Of a stretch of DNA of 64,000 nt, positions 1 through 9,370 are shown one piece after another (within the stretch, counting starts at the first letter, position 1; each line of letters opens with the position of its first letter). The stretch is from Staphylococcus delphini (lineage in GTDB: Bacteria; Bacillota; Bacilli; Staphylococcales; Staphylococcaceae), in the NCBI RefSeq assembly GCF_900636325.1, contig NZ_LR134263.1:1674001-1738000 (forward strand), given 5' to 3'. The translations under genes and the position numbers were made by a program. The notes under the pieces were generated by a model. That model did not search any database. It worked only from the letters and a program-made list of their open reading frames with translations, and was not told the origin of the DNA.

Positions 1-59
1 TTTTAACGTACAAAAACGGCGCTAAGCATGATGTCCTAGCCCCGTTGATCACCATGAGA

Positions 60-575
60 TCAATGACTTTTTTGATCCCAAATATTGAGGTGTTGCTTTT
101 GCGCTTCTTTTTGCGCTTGTTCAATTAAAATACGATACTTTTCGTTAGGTCGATAAAACTTCGCCCGAGCTAAACCTTCTTTCGCCAATGTCACGTTAAA
201 CATTTCATCACCTAACCAAACGTATGCCAGTGTGCGGCCATATTTATCCTGTCGTTCACGATCATACTCTAATTTGACACGTTGATGCGTTAAATGTTTT
301 TTAGTAAAATCTGAAGCTGCTTTGCCGTATGGTTGTACAGGTGTATTCGGTTTGACAGTTTCTGGCGTGTCTACTCCGATTAATCGAACACGTTCATCTT
401 GTCCATCTTTATCCACAATAATCGTATCGCCATCAATGACACGTTTAACGAGGTAAGTTTCACCTCTCATGTCCCCTTCTGACTTTTTGAAAGGTCCGTC
501 ACTATTCACATATTGAAATGCTAAGACGATGACTGCGATGATAAGGATAATGATGCCTGCTGTTATCTTTTTCAT
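60..575 (-). CDS. nuc: Membrane-anchored or secreted thermonuclease
   Basis: Staphylococcal nuclease (SNase) family, Ca2+-dependent phosphodiesterase that degrades DNA and RNA outside the cell. 171 aa. An N-terminal hydrophobic segment (about residues 5-22) acts as signal or anchor. The catalytic set is visible: DGDT (about 48-51), RLIGVDTPET with the Arg, Asp and Glu equivalent to R35/D40/E43 of S. aureus nuclease, and KYGR carrying the R87 equivalent. The start at 575 is preceded by AAAGGAG. The protein is shorter than pre-pro Nuc and has no pro-region, resembling the second staphylococcal nuclease (Nuc2 type). A second SNase gene lies at 10175, on the other side of the giant adhesin. Family assignment is firm; cell location is inferred. 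Confidence 0.93.
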   Translation of the reverse strand: MKKITAGIIILIIAVIVLAFQYVNSDGPFKKSEGDMRGETYLVKRVIDGDTIIVDKDGQDERVRLIGVDTPETVKPNTPVQPYGKAASDFTKKHLTHQRVKLEYDRERQDKYGRTLAYVWLGDEMFNVTLAKEGLARAKFYRPNEKYRILIEQAQKEAQKQHLNIWDQKSH

Positions 576-708
576 AGTATCTCCTTTAATACAATAATAC
601 TAACATCATATGCGATACACTTGCTTATCGTCAATATTCTATAGCTTTATCACTGTTCTCAATTAAGTTAAAAATGATATAATTAATAACGATTAGGAGT
701 GAACCATA

Positions 709-909
709 ATGAATACTTTTAAAGAAAACAGTCTTTCTCTTACTATTATTATCATTGCCATTGTCATCGGTTTTGTTCTACAATATGCCTTTCATTTACC
801 ACTCATTGCAGGCGCATTTATAGGGGTACTATTAGGCGTTTTAGGCGGTTTCATTACCCAAGTGATTAAATCTAAAACGAAACGACATGATACGGACGAT
901 TCGCAATAA
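709..909 (+). CDS. Small two-TM membrane protein, unknown function
   Basis: 66 aa with two predicted membrane helices (about residues 10-30 and 33-53) and a charged, probably cytoplasmic tail rich in Lys, Arg and Asp. The RBS AGGAGTG lies about 8 nt before ATG. It is divergent from the nuclease at 60-575. I do not recognise a family; Gly-rich helix 2 (GVLLGVLGG) suggests tight helix packing. No function is claimed. Confidence 0.75.
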   Translation: MNTFKENSLSLTIIIIAIVIGFVLQYAFHLPLIAGAFIGVLLGVLGGFITQVIKSKTKRHDTDDSQ

Positions 910-1153
910 TTAGAAGTAGATCATGGCTCAAATATTTGTGCTTCAATCTTTTTCATTAAGGCAGTGATCAACTTAGCCACTATGATTTTTCATTTTTACA
1001 CAAATACTCTCATGGACACACTTGCTTCAGTGAATATTCCTGAAAAAGTTAAGTTCATGAGAGTAAATTTTACAATATATAATTTTTTATGACGCTTAAT
1101 TTTCATACGCCTCTATGATGTCACATGCTGCACCTACTCAACCTAACTTATCA

Positions 1154-1252
1154 CTACAATATAAATAGGACGTATAGCGCGAAAGCTAAGGCAGCCACAC
1201 CTATGAAATAATTCATGAACGTTCTGATACGTATACGCGTTAATGTTGTCAT
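1154..1252 (-). CDS. 32-aa hydrophobic micropeptide
   Basis: A short gene running ATG (1252) to TAG. The product has a basic N-terminus (MTTLTRIRIRT) followed by one membrane helix (about residues 14-32). A good RBS (AAAGGTGATATAACG) overlaps the stop codon of the 56-aa gene immediately upstream, so the two look translationally coupled. Size and layout resemble type I toxin peptides or small membrane regulators, but no family is recognised. Confidence 0.5.
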   Translation of the reverse strand: MTTLTRIRIRTFMNYFIGVAALAFALYVLFIL

Positions 1253-1254
1253 CG

Positions 1255-1425
1255 TTATATCACCTTTCTTTGTTTTGTTGTTGTACAATTTTTTCTGTTT
1301 CTAAAATACTTCACTATTAAAATAACCACGCACCACAAAACAATACCTTTAATTGCTTCTTGTAACGAATTTTTCTTGACTGTTATTTTTAAATTGAATG
1401 GTCCACCTTTAAAATCATCACGCAT
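1255..1425 (-). CDS. 56-aa small single-TM protein
   Basis: ATG at 1425 follows a G-rich RBS (AGGGGG, 10 nt). The N-terminal 25 residues are polar and basic, the middle (about 27-40, GIVLWCVVILIVKYF) is a membrane helix, and the tail is very basic (RNRKNCTTTKQRKV). It is first in a two-gene micro-operon with the 32-aa peptide, and a promoter-like sequence lies 34 nt upstream. Function unknown. Confidence 0.5.
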   Translation of the reverse strand: MRDDFKGGPFNLKITVKKNSLQEAIKGIVLWCVVILIVKYFRNRKNCTTTKQRKVI

Positions 1426-1458
1426 TTCATTTTCCCCCTACATGATCGCTTTATTTCA

Positions 1459-1487
1459 AATATACCATTGCTTTGTATCAAAGTGAA
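1459..1487 (-). promoter_or_regulatory. Putative sigma-A promoter of the micro-operon
   Basis: On the minus strand TTCACT (1482-1487), a 17-bp spacer and TATATT (1459-1464) form a near-consensus vegetative promoter about 34 nt upstream of the 56-aa gene. Confidence 0.5.
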
Positions 1488-1602
1488 TCGATGTCATCCA
1501 CCTGTTGCGTAAATCATGTCATGCTTGCAAAATGCCACTTTTCTCGTCGTTGATATCCATAATGAAGATATCTATACAACTTCAGTGAATCGTCTAACCT
1601 AA

Positions 1603-1683
1603 TCACTCAAAAAGTGGTTTCAATGCATGATAGTCACGCCTGGTCAAAAGAGCGATAGGGTGACGCATGGCATACTTGCTCAT
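1603..1683 (-). CDS. Possible 26-aa basic micropeptide
   Basis: ATG at 1683 overlaps the TGA of the upstream 40-aa peptide (ATGA overlap). A G-rich stretch (GGGGGCAGGTGG) about 4-15 nt upstream could be the RBS. The product is basic (MSKYAMRHPIALLTRRD...). The coupling is suggestive, but the gene is very short and could be chance. Confidence 0.25.
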   Translation of the reverse strand: MSKYAMRHPIALLTRRDYHALKPLFE

Positions 1684-1802
1684 AATGGCCACCTGCCCCC
1701 TAATATGTATATCAATAAAATAAAAATGACAAATGATATGCGTTTGTATAAAATTTTATATTCATATTGATTAAAAATATGTGTGATTACATTGTTTTTC
1801 AC
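1680..1802 (-). CDS. 40-aa single-TM micropeptide downstream of the adhesin gene
   Basis: GTG start at 1802 with an AAGAGGG RBS about 7 nt upstream. The product has a polar N-terminus and one C-terminal membrane helix (about residues 21-34, ISFVIFILLIYILG). The same frame is open up to an ATG at 1892, but that longer version has no RBS and would read through the large hairpin at 1833-1886, so the short version is preferred. Unknown function. Confidence 0.4.
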   Translation of the reverse strand: MKNNVITHIFNQYEYKILYKRISFVIFILLIYILGGRWPL

Positions 1803-1832
1803 GTTAACCCTCTTTTTATAAAACATGATGCC

Positions 1833-1886
1833 AAAGAGGCTAGAAACGTCCTTGGCAAGAAAATCTTGAATGACGCTAGCCCCTTT
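1833..1886 (-). terminator. Long hairpin after the adhesin gene (probable terminator)
   Basis: An 11-bp stem with one mismatch (AAAGAGGCTAG with CTAGCCCCTTT), followed by inner ACGTC/GACG pairing, encloses a second small stem (CAAGATTTTCTTG). It lies 18 bp beyond the adhesin stop. There is no long T-tract, so termination is plausible but not certain. Confidence 0.5.
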
Positions 1887-1903
1887 AACCATGTTTAAAC
1901 TAT

Positions 1904-4900
1904 TTATGATGGATCAGATGTGTGATCTTCATTTTTTTTATCTTTTTTCGACTTTTTGAGTAACGCAAGACCCGTTAACATCGTCGCAAATGCACCCATC
2001 ATACCTGTTGTTGACACAGTTTCACCTGTATCAGGCAACATGTCTGCGTGACGTTGTTTTGCTTTTGATGATGCTTGATCATGTTTCATCGTGCTATGCA
2101 TTGATGTAGATGTCATTGTTGATCCAGATGAAGTCGTTGATGACGTATCACCTTGAGATGTAGCCATTGACATACTCATCGATGTTGACGTGCTCGCTGA
2201 TACTGATGCACTTGCTGAATCGCTCGCTGACATCGATGCACTTGCTGAGTCGTTTACTGACATTGATGCATTTGTTGAGTCGCTCGCTGACATTGAAGTA
2301 CTTGTTGAGTCGCTTGCTGACATTGATGCATTTGTTGAGTCGCTCGCTGACATCGAAGCACTTGCTGAATCGCTTGCTGACATCGATGCACTTGTTGAGT
2401 CGCTCGATGACATGCTGTCAGATGCTAATTGACTTAACGATGCATGTGTCGATGCTACTGCTGACGAGAACTCTGATGATGTTCCATTATTCGACGCTTT
2501 CGTTTTCAATGAGTCGACTGTTGATACAAATGTGCTTGCACCTTCTTTTGTTGTGCTACCATTTGATCCTTCGTGACTTAATGAGTCCACCGCCGATACA
2601 AACTCGCTTACTTCATTGCTCACTGCTTCACTGTGTGAAGTTGACGCACTTGTTGAAGCAGACGTACTCATTGATGTTGATTTGCTTAATGATGCGTGCG
2701 TTGACGCTACTGCTGACATGAATTCTGATGATGTTCCATTATTCGATGCTTTCGCTTTCAACGAGTCGACTGTTGATACAAATGTGCTCGCACCTTCTTT
2801 TGTTGTGCTACCATTTGATCCTTCATGACTTAATGAGTCTACCGCTGATACGAATTCGCTTACTTCATTGCTTACTGCTTCACTATGTGAAGTTGACGCG
2901 CTTGTTGAAGCTGATGTCGATTGACTTAACGATGCATGTGTTGACGCCACTGCTGATGCGAACTCTGATGCTGTTCCATTATTCGATGCTTTCGCTTTCA
3001 ACGAGTCGACTGTTGATACAAATGTGCTCGCACCTTCTTTTGTTGTGCTACCATTTGATCCTTCATGACTTAATGAGTCTACCGCTGATACGAATTCGCT
3101 TACTTCGTTGCTTACTGCTTCACTATGTGAAGTTGATGCGCTTGTTGAAGTTGACATACTCATTGATGTTGATGCGCTTAACGATGCATGTGTTGACGCT
3201 ACTGCTGACGCGAACTCTGATGCTGTACCGTTATTCGACGCTTTCGTTTTCAATGAGTCCACTGTTGATACAAATGTGCTTGCACCTTCTCTTGTTGTGC
3301 TACCATTTGATGCTTCATGGCTTAATGAACCTACCGCTGATACGAATTCACTCACTTCATTGCTTACTGCTTCACTGTGTGATGTTGATGCGCTTGTTGA
3401 AGTCGACGTACTCATTGATGTTGATGCGCTTAACGATGCATGTGTCGATGCCACTGCTGACGCAAACTCTGATGCTGTACCGTTATTCGACGCTTTCGTT
3501 TTCAATGAGTCCACTGTTGATACAAATGTGCTTGCACCTTCTCTTGTTGTGCTACCATTTGATCCTTCATGGCTTAATGAACCTACCGCTGATACGAATT
3601 CACTCACTTCATTGCTTACTGCTTCACTGTGTGATGTTGATGCGCTTGTTGAAGTCGACGTACTCATTGATGTTGATGCGCTTAACGATGCATGTGTCGA
3701 TGCCACTGCTGACGCGAACTCTGATGCTGTACCGTTATTCGATGCCTTTGTTTTCAATGAGTCCACTGTTGATACAAATGTGCTTGCACCTTCTCTTGTT
3801 GTGCTACCATTTGATCCTTCATGGCTTAATGAACCTACCGCTGATACAAACTCGCTTACTTCATTGCTCACTGCTTCACTTTGTGATGTTGACGCACTTG
3901 TTGAAGTCGACGTACTCATTGATGTTGACTTGCTTAATGATGCATGTGTCGATGCCACTGCTGACATTGATGCACTTGTTGAGTCGCTCGCTGATACTGA
4001 TGCACTTGCTGAATCGCTTGCTGACATCGATGCACTTGCTGAATCGCTCGCTGATACTGATGCACTTGTTGAGTCGCTCGCTGACATTGATTCACTTGCT
4101 GAATCGCTTGCTGACATTGATGCACTTGCTGAATCGCTCGCTGACAAGCTGTCAGATGCTAATTGACTTAATGATGCGTGCGTTGACGCTACTGCTGACG
4201 CAAATTCTGATGATGTTCCATTATTTGACGCCTTCGCTTTCAACGAGTCTACCGTTGATACAAATGTGCTTGCACCTTCTTTTGTTGTGCTGCCATTTGA
4301 TCCTTTGTGGCTTAATGAATCTACCGCTGATACGAATTCGCTCACTTCATTGCTTACTGCTTCACTGTGTGATGTTGATGCGCTTGTTGAAGTAGACGTA
4401 CTCATTGATGTTGATTTGCTTAATGATGCGTGTGTCGATGCCACTGCTGACGCAAACTCTGATGCTGTACCGTTATTCGACGCTTTCGTTTTCAATGAGT
4501 CCACTGTTGATACAAATGTGCTTGCACCTTCTTTTGTTGTGCTGCCATTTGATCCTTCGTGACTTAATGAGTCTACCGCTGATACGAATTCGCTCACTTC
4601 TGTGCTTACTGCTTCACTGTGTGATGTTGATGCACTTGTTGAAGTCGATACGCTTGTTGATTCTGACGCACTCACTGAAGCTAACACTGATTGCTCAATT
4701 GATGTCATTTCTGACGCTGTGCTATTGTTCGACGCTTTGTCTCGTAGAGAATCTCTTGTCGATGCAAACGCACTTTCTGCTTCACTTGTTGTGCTACCAT
4801 TTGATACTTTGTGGCTTAATGAATCTACTGCTGATGTGAATTCGCTTGCTTCTGTGCTTACTGCTTCACTGTGCGATGTCGATGCTGACACACTTGTTGA

Positions 4901-7900
4901 TTCTGACGCACTTACTGATGCTAATACTGATTGTTCAATTGATGTCATTTCTGACGCTGTGCTGTTGTTCGACGCTTTGCCTCGTAGAGAATCTCTTGTC
5001 GATGCAAATGCACTTTCCGCATCACTTGTTGTGCTACCATTTGATACTTTATGGCTTAATGAATCTACTGCTGATGTCAACTCGCTCGCTTCTGTGCTTA
5101 CTGCTTCACTGTGCGATGTCGATGCACTGTTTGAATCACTCGTTGACGTTGACGCTGATGTACTATCTGACTCGCTTGTTGACGTTGACGCTGATGTACT
5201 ATCCGACTCACTCGTTGATGTCGACTTAGATAACGACGTTGACGTGCTGTCTGATTCACTCGTTGATGTTGACGCTGATGTACTATCTGACTCGCTTGTT
5301 GATGTCGACTTAGACAACGATGTTGATGTGCTATCTGAGTCACTCATCGACGTTGATGCTGATGCACTATCTGACTCGCTTGTCGATGTCGATTTAGACA
5401 ATGATGTTGACGTACTGTCTGAGTCGCTTGTTGACGTTGACGCTGATGTACTATCTGACTCACTTGTCGATGTCGACTTAGACAATGATGTTGATGTGCT
5501 ATCTGAGTCACTCATCGACGTTGATGCTGACGTACTATTCGACTCACTTGTCGATGTCGATTTAGACAATGATGTTGATGTGCTGTCTGATTCACTCGTT
5601 GACGTTGATGCTGATGTACTATCCGACTCACTCGTTGATGTCGACTTAGATAACGACGTTGACGTGCTGTCTGATTCACTTGTTGATGTTGATGCTGATG
5701 CACTATCCGACTCACTTGTCGATGTCGATTTTGACAATGATGTTGACGTACTGTCTGAGTCGCTTGTTGACGTTGATGCTGACGTACTATCGGATTCACT
5801 TGTCGATGTCGATTTTGACAATGATGTTGATGTGCTGTCTGATTCACTCGTTGACGTTGACGCTGATGTACTATCCGACTCACTCGTTGATGTCGACTTA
5901 GATAACGACGTTGACGTGCTGTCTGATTCACTTGTTGATGTTGATGCTGATGCACTATCCGACTCACTTGTCGATGTCGACTTAGACAATGATGTTGATG
6001 TGCTATCTGAGTCACTCATCGACGTTGATGCTGATGCACTATCGGATTCACTCGTCGATGTCGATTTAGACAATGATGTTGATGTGCTATCTGAGTCACT
6101 CATCGACGTTGATGCTGATGCACTATCGGATTCACTTGTCGATGTCGATTTTGACAATGATGTTGACGTACTGTCTGAGTCGCTTGTTGACGTTGATGCT
6201 GACGTACTATCCGACTCACTTGTCGATGTTGATTTAGACAATGATGTTGATGTGCTATCTGACTCACTCGTTGATGTCGACTTAGATAACGACGTTGACG
6301 TACTGTCTGATTCACTCGTTGACGTTGACGCTGATGTACTATCCGACTCACTCGTTGATGTCGACTTAGATAACGACGTTGACGTGCTGTCTGATTCACT
6401 TGTTGATGTTGATGCTGATGCACTATCCGACTCACTTGTCGATGTCGACTTAGACAATGATGTTGATGTGCTATCTGAGTCACTCATCGACGTTGATGCT
6501 GATGCACTATCGGATTCACTTGTCGATGTCGACTTAGACAATGATGTTGATGTACTATCTGAGTCACTCATCGACGTTGATGTTGATGCACTATCCGACT
6601 CACTTGTTGATGTCGACTTAGACAATGATGTTGATGTACTATCTGAGTCACTCATCGACGTTGATGTTGATGCACTATCTGACTCACTTGTCGATGTCGA
6701 CTTAGACAATGATGTTGATGTACTATCTGAGTCACTCATCGACGTTGATGTTGATGCACTATCCGACTCACTTGTTGATGTCGACTTAGACAATGATGTT
6801 GACGTGCTTTCTGAATCACTTGTTGACGTTGATGCTGATGCACTATCGGATTCACTTGTTGATGTCGACTTAGACAATGATGTTGATGTACTATCTGACT
6901 CACTTGTCGATGTCGACTTAGACAATGATGTTGACGTACTGTCTGACTCGCTTGTCGATGTCGATTTTGACAACGATGTTGATGTACTATCTGATTCGCT
7001 TGTTGACGCTGATGTTGATGTACTATCCGACTCACTCGTTGAAATTGACTTCGATTTCGCTGTGCTTTCTGACTCGCTCGTTGAAATCGATTTTGATTTC
7101 TCTGTGCTTTCGGATTCACTCGTTGAAATCGATTTTGATTTCTCTGTGCTTAATGACTCACTCGTTGAAATCGATTTTGATTTCTCTGTGCTTAATGACT
7201 CACTCGTTGAAATCGATTTTGATTTCTCTGTACTTAGTGACTCACTCGTTGAAATGGATTTCGACTTCGCTGTACTTAATGATTCGCTCGTTGAAATCGA
7301 TTTTGATTTCTCTGTGCTTAATGACTCACTCGTTGAAGTGGATTTCGATTTCGCTGTGCTTAATGACTCACTCGTTGAAATGGATTTCGATTTCGCTGTG
7401 CTTAATGACTCACTCGTTGAAATGGATTTCGACTTCGCTGTGCTTAATGACTCGCTCGTTGAAATGGATTTCGATTTCGCTGTGCTTAATGACTCACTCG
7501 TTGAAATCGATCTTGATTTCGCCGTACTTGCCGCCTTGCTGTCCGCTATAGATTGACTCGTCGAAATCGATTTTGATTTCGCTGTACTTGCTGCCTTGCT
7601 GTCCGCTATTGACTTGCTTGTTGAAAGTGATTGCGAATTATACGTGCTCAGCGATTTTGACTTCACTGTAGATTCTGAGTCTGAGATGGATTGAGAACGG
7701 CTATCCTCAATAGATTGCACAATAGATCTTGAACGTGATTCGCTCGCTTGCACTTTAGATGTTGATTGAGAAAGAGACGCACTTCCTTGCGGAGACTTAA
7801 TCCACTCATAATAAGGATCATTACCACTTAAATAAACAGTTTCAAAGTAATCAAAATGTTGTGCTCCAAAACGCCCATCTTGTTGCCCATTAGGATGGAA

Positions 7901-9370
7901 TCTCCAACTTAAATTTCCTTTCGGATTCTTAATAGGGACCTGAATCCACACCGCAATACCATATGCATTTTCTGAGTGCGTTTTAGTTAAAGCCCCTTTT
8001 TCCCAGTAATATCCCCTAGTAGCATCTCCACTTAACGTTTTTTTGCTCTTTCCAACAACCCACTCGTTTTTTGGATTACCCCATACACCTTGATAAACAG
8101 TTGGTTTACCAAATCCATCACCGAGTTGCAACTTGCCCCTATCATTATTGACATCCCAAACGTTATATATATATCGTTTATCACTACCAATCCAAGCTGG
8201 CTTTTCATGCTGTGGCGTATTCGGATTATCTTGCGTAATTAAGTTAAAAATATCCATCTGTTTGCCATCACTGTAAACGACCGTTTTAGAATATATATCA
8301 TAGGAACCCTTATAAATACCCTTACTAATATACCCTTTATTTACAAAGACTTTAGATGTATTAAATTTTTCTGTGACTGGTAAAAGTTCATGTAAATAAC
8401 TGTGGTTCCTACGGACTACATTGTTATTACCTGTAGAATCTCCGGCAGCTCTAAAACCTGAATACCCTTGCGCAGAGCGTGGTTGGATATTCACACGTTG
8501 TACTGCTGAATCTGGACTTTGAGTCGCAGAGAATGGTGATTGTGTTAACGATTCGTTTTTAGCTTCATCTTTAATCTGGCTCAATGAATCATTGCGATAA
8601 TTTGTACGACTATCGATAGAAGTACTCGAAATATTTTGGACTACTGCACTTGCTTGATGCTGTTGTGACACCACTTTTGTATCTTTTTCTGTTGACTTAC
8701 TTACGGATTTACTGCCTGCAGATTGGCTTGTTTCATCTTGGTTTGACTGGTTGCTTTCTGATTCAGCTTTAGCAGCGTTTGAAGCTGATGTTGATGCTGA
8801 TACTGATACTGATTTTGAATCAGACTCAGATGTTGATGCTGATTTTGAATCTGAAGTGGACATCGACGCTGATTGAGATGCAGAAAGACGGCTTGTTGAT
8901 TCTGATGAGGCAACATCAGTTTGATGCGTTGATACTCGCGTTGTTTCTGAATTTACGTTGCGTTCGCTCTCTACACCTTGTTGACTTTGGCTATCTCCAG
9001 AAGTTGATTTTTCAATCGTAATAGATGTTTGATCCCCTACAGTTTGGCTTTTTGTTGAAATTTCTGAAGTCAGTGGTGCGTCAGATGCAGCAAATGCTTG
9101 TTGATCGTGCAACATATTAACCGTAAACATACCCCCTGCAATGGCGGTTGTCCGTATTGCATGCTGTTTGATCTTCTCACCAAATGCGACTGTGACTTCT
9201 CCTTCTTCATTTTTTACAATATCATGACTTAAAAATGAAAGACCGAGTGCTTTGAGAAATTGAAATTCTCTAATGCTCGCCTTTACCCAACTTTTGCCTG
9301 ACTTGTAAAGTTTCACTCTTGCGGTTTCCTGTATTAAACTCTTTTTAAATTCCCTAAATTTTCTTGTCAT
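1904..9370 (-). CDS. Giant serine-rich repeat glycoprotein adhesin (SraP/SasA type)
   Basis: 2,488 aa, cell-wall anchored. Order: KxYKxGKxW-type signal (YKSGKSW, about residues 22-28; hydrophobic core about 71-90, cleavage near AFA at 92-94); short Ser-rich stretch (95-290); non-repeat ligand-binding region (about 290-525, rich in Trp and Tyr); SD/SE/ST repeats (about 530-1410); ten copies of an about 80-residue repeat containing SEAVS...DSLSH...SNGST...DSLK; further Ser-Ala-Asp repeats; LPDTG sorting motif, hydrophobic helix and KKSKKDKK tail. Such proteins are O-glycosylated and exported by SecA2/SecY2 with Asp1-3 and GtfA/B, and they bind host or platelet glycoconjugates. None of the accessory export genes is adjacent. 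RBS GGGAG precedes ATG. The binding-region ligand cannot be read from the sequence. Confidence 0.93.
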   Translation of the reverse strand: MTRKFREFKKSLIQETARVKLYKSGKSWVKASIREFQFLKALGLSFLSHDIVKNEEGEVTVAFGEKIKQHAIRTTAIAGGMFTVNMLHDQQAFAASDAPLTSEISTKSQTVGDQTSITIEKSTSGDSQSQQGVESERNVNSETTRVSTHQTDVASSESTSRLSASQSASMSTSDSKSASTSESDSKSVSVSASTSASNAAKAESESNQSNQDETSQSAGSKSVSKSTEKDTKVVSQQHQASAVVQNISSTSIDSRTNYRNDSLSQIKDEAKNESLTQSPFSATQSPDSAVQRVNIQPRSAQGYSGFRAAGDSTGNNNVVRRNHSYLHELLPVTEKFNTSKVFVNKGYISKGIYKGSYDIYSKTVVYSDGKQMDIFNLITQDNPNTPQHEKPAWIGSDKRYIYNVWDVNNDRGKLQLGDGFGKPTVYQGVWGNPKNEWVVGKSKKTLSGDATRGYYWEKGALTKTHSENAYGIAVWIQVPIKNPKGNLSWRFHPNGQQDGRFGAQHFDYFETVYLSGNDPYYEWIKSPQGSASLSQSTSKVQASESRSRSIVQSIEDSRSQSISDSESTVKSKSLSTYNSQSLSTSKSIADSKAASTAKSKSISTSQSIADSKAASTAKSRSISTSESLSTAKSKSISTSESLSTAKSKSISTSESLSTAKSKSISTSESLSTAKSKSTSTSESLSTEKSKSISTSESLSTAKSKSISTSESLSTEKSKSISTSESLSTEKSKSISTSESLSTEKSKSISTSESESTEKSKSISTSESESTAKSKSISTSESDSTSTSASTSESDSTSTSLSKSTSTSESDSTSTSLSKSTSTSESDSTSTSLSKSTSTSESDSASASTSTSDSESTSTSLSKSTSTSESDSASTSTSMSDSDSTSTSLSKSTSTSESDSASTSTSMSDSDSTSTSLSKSTSTSESDSASTSTSMSDSDSTSTSLSKSTSTSESDSASASTSMSDSDSTSTSLSKSTSTSESDSASASTSTSESDSTSTSLSKSTSTSESDSTSASTSTSESDSTSTSLSKSTSTSESDSTSTSLSKSTSTSESDSTSASTSTSDSDSTSTSLSKSTSTSESDSASASTSMSDSDSTSTSLSKSTSTSESDSASASTSMSDSDSTSTSLSKSTSTSESDSASASTSTSESDSTSTSLSKSTSTSESDSTSASTSTSESDSTSTSLSKSTSTSESDSTSASTSTSDSDSTSTSLSKSTSTSESDSASASTSTSESDSTSTSLSKSTSTSESDSTSASTSTSESDSTSTSLSKSTSTSESNSTSASTSMSDSDSTSTSLSKSTSTSESDSTSASTSTSDSDSTSTSLSKSTSTSESDSASASTSMSDSDSTSTSLSKSTSTSESDSTSASTSTSESDSTSTSLSKSTSTSESDSTSASTSTSESDSTSASTSTSDSNSASTSHSEAVSTEASELTSAVDSLSHKVSNGSTTSDAESAFASTRDSLRGKASNNSTASEMTSIEQSVLASVSASESTSVSASTSHSEAVSTEASEFTSAVDSLSHKVSNGSTTSEAESAFASTRDSLRDKASNNSTASEMTSIEQSVLASVSASESTSVSTSTSASTSHSEAVSTEVSEFVSAVDSLSHEGSNGSTTKEGASTFVSTVDSLKTKASNNGTASEFASAVASTHASLSKSTSMSTSTSTSASTSHSEAVSNEVSEFVSAVDSLSHKGSNGSTTKEGASTFVSTVDSLKAKASNNGTSSEFASAVASTHASLSQLASDSLSASDSASASMSASDSASESMSASDSTSASVSASDSASASMSASDSASASVSASDSTSASMSAVASTHASLSKSTSMSTSTSTSASTSQSEAVSNEVSEFVSAVGSLSHEGSNGSTTREGASTFVSTVDSLKTKASNNGTASEFASAVASTHASLSASTSMSTSTSTSASTSHSEAVSNEVSEFVSAVGSLSHEGSNGSTTREGASTFVSTVDSLKTKASNNGTASEFASAVASTHASLSASTSMSTSTSTSASTSHSEAVSNEVSEFVSAVGSLSHEASNGSTTREGASTFVSTVDSLKTKASNNGTASEFASAVASTHASLSASTSMSMSTSTSASTSHSEAVSNEVSEFVSAVDSLSHEGSNGSTTKEGASTFVSTVDSLKAKASNNGTASEFASAVASTHASLSQSTSASTSASTSHSEAVSNEVSEFVSAVDSLSHEGSNGSTTKEGASTFVSTVDSLKAKASNNGTSSEFMSAVASTHASLSKSTSMSTSASTSASTSHSEAVSNEVSEFVSAVDSLSHEGSNGSTTKEGASTFVSTVDSLKTKASNNGTSSEFSSAVASTHASLSQLASDSMSSSDSTSASMSASDSASASMSASDSTNASMSASDSTSTSMSASDSTNASMSVNDSASASMSASDSASASVSASTSTSMSMSMATSQGDTSSTTSSGSTMTSTSMHSTMKHDQASSKAKQRHADMLPDTGETVSTTGMMGAFATMLTGLALLKKSKKDKKNEDHTSDPS
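2421..5130 (-). repeat. Ten long tandem repeats in the adhesin C-terminal half
   Basis: Ten copies of an about 240-255-bp unit (about 80-85 aa). SEAVS codons fall near 2624, 2876, 3116, 3371, 3626, 3881, 4364, 4610, 4862 and 5102. The three units nearest 5,000-4,600 form a diverged subtype (AFASTRDSLR, NNSTASEMTS or intermediate forms), while the others share TFVSTVDSL and ASAVASTHASL. A block of Ser-Ala-Asp repeats (about 3955-4160) interrupts the array and ends in a hybrid join (ASMSAVASTHASL) that looks like a recombination scar between units. Confidence 0.85.
5130..7720 (-). repeat. Ser-Asp/Glu/Thr low-complexity repeat tract of the adhesin
   Basis: About 2.6 kb of short in-frame repeats: first STSESLSTAKSKSI-type units (about 7030-7600), then 16-30-residue units built from SDSTSTSLSKSTSTSE. 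Long open frames on the opposite strand (rich in Asp, Val and Leu) are by-products of the repeats. Copy number is expected to vary between strains and be prone to assembly error. Confidence 0.88.

Noticed and set aside
1680..1892. 70-codon version of the peptide after the adhesin
   Set aside because: Start at 1892 lacks an RBS and the first codons lie in the terminator-like hairpin; the 40-aa GTG-initiated form is better supported.
2421..5130. CRISPR-like regular repeats
   Set aside because: Units are about 250 bp, in frame inside one protein gene, with no short direct repeat/spacer pattern and no cas genes.
2167..7556. Very long open frames on the plus strand across the adhesin repeats (up to 984 codons, Asp/Val/Leu-rich)
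   Set aside because: They are complements of the Ser-Thr-Asp repeats of the minus-strand adhesin, without RBS, and their composition mirrors the codon pattern.
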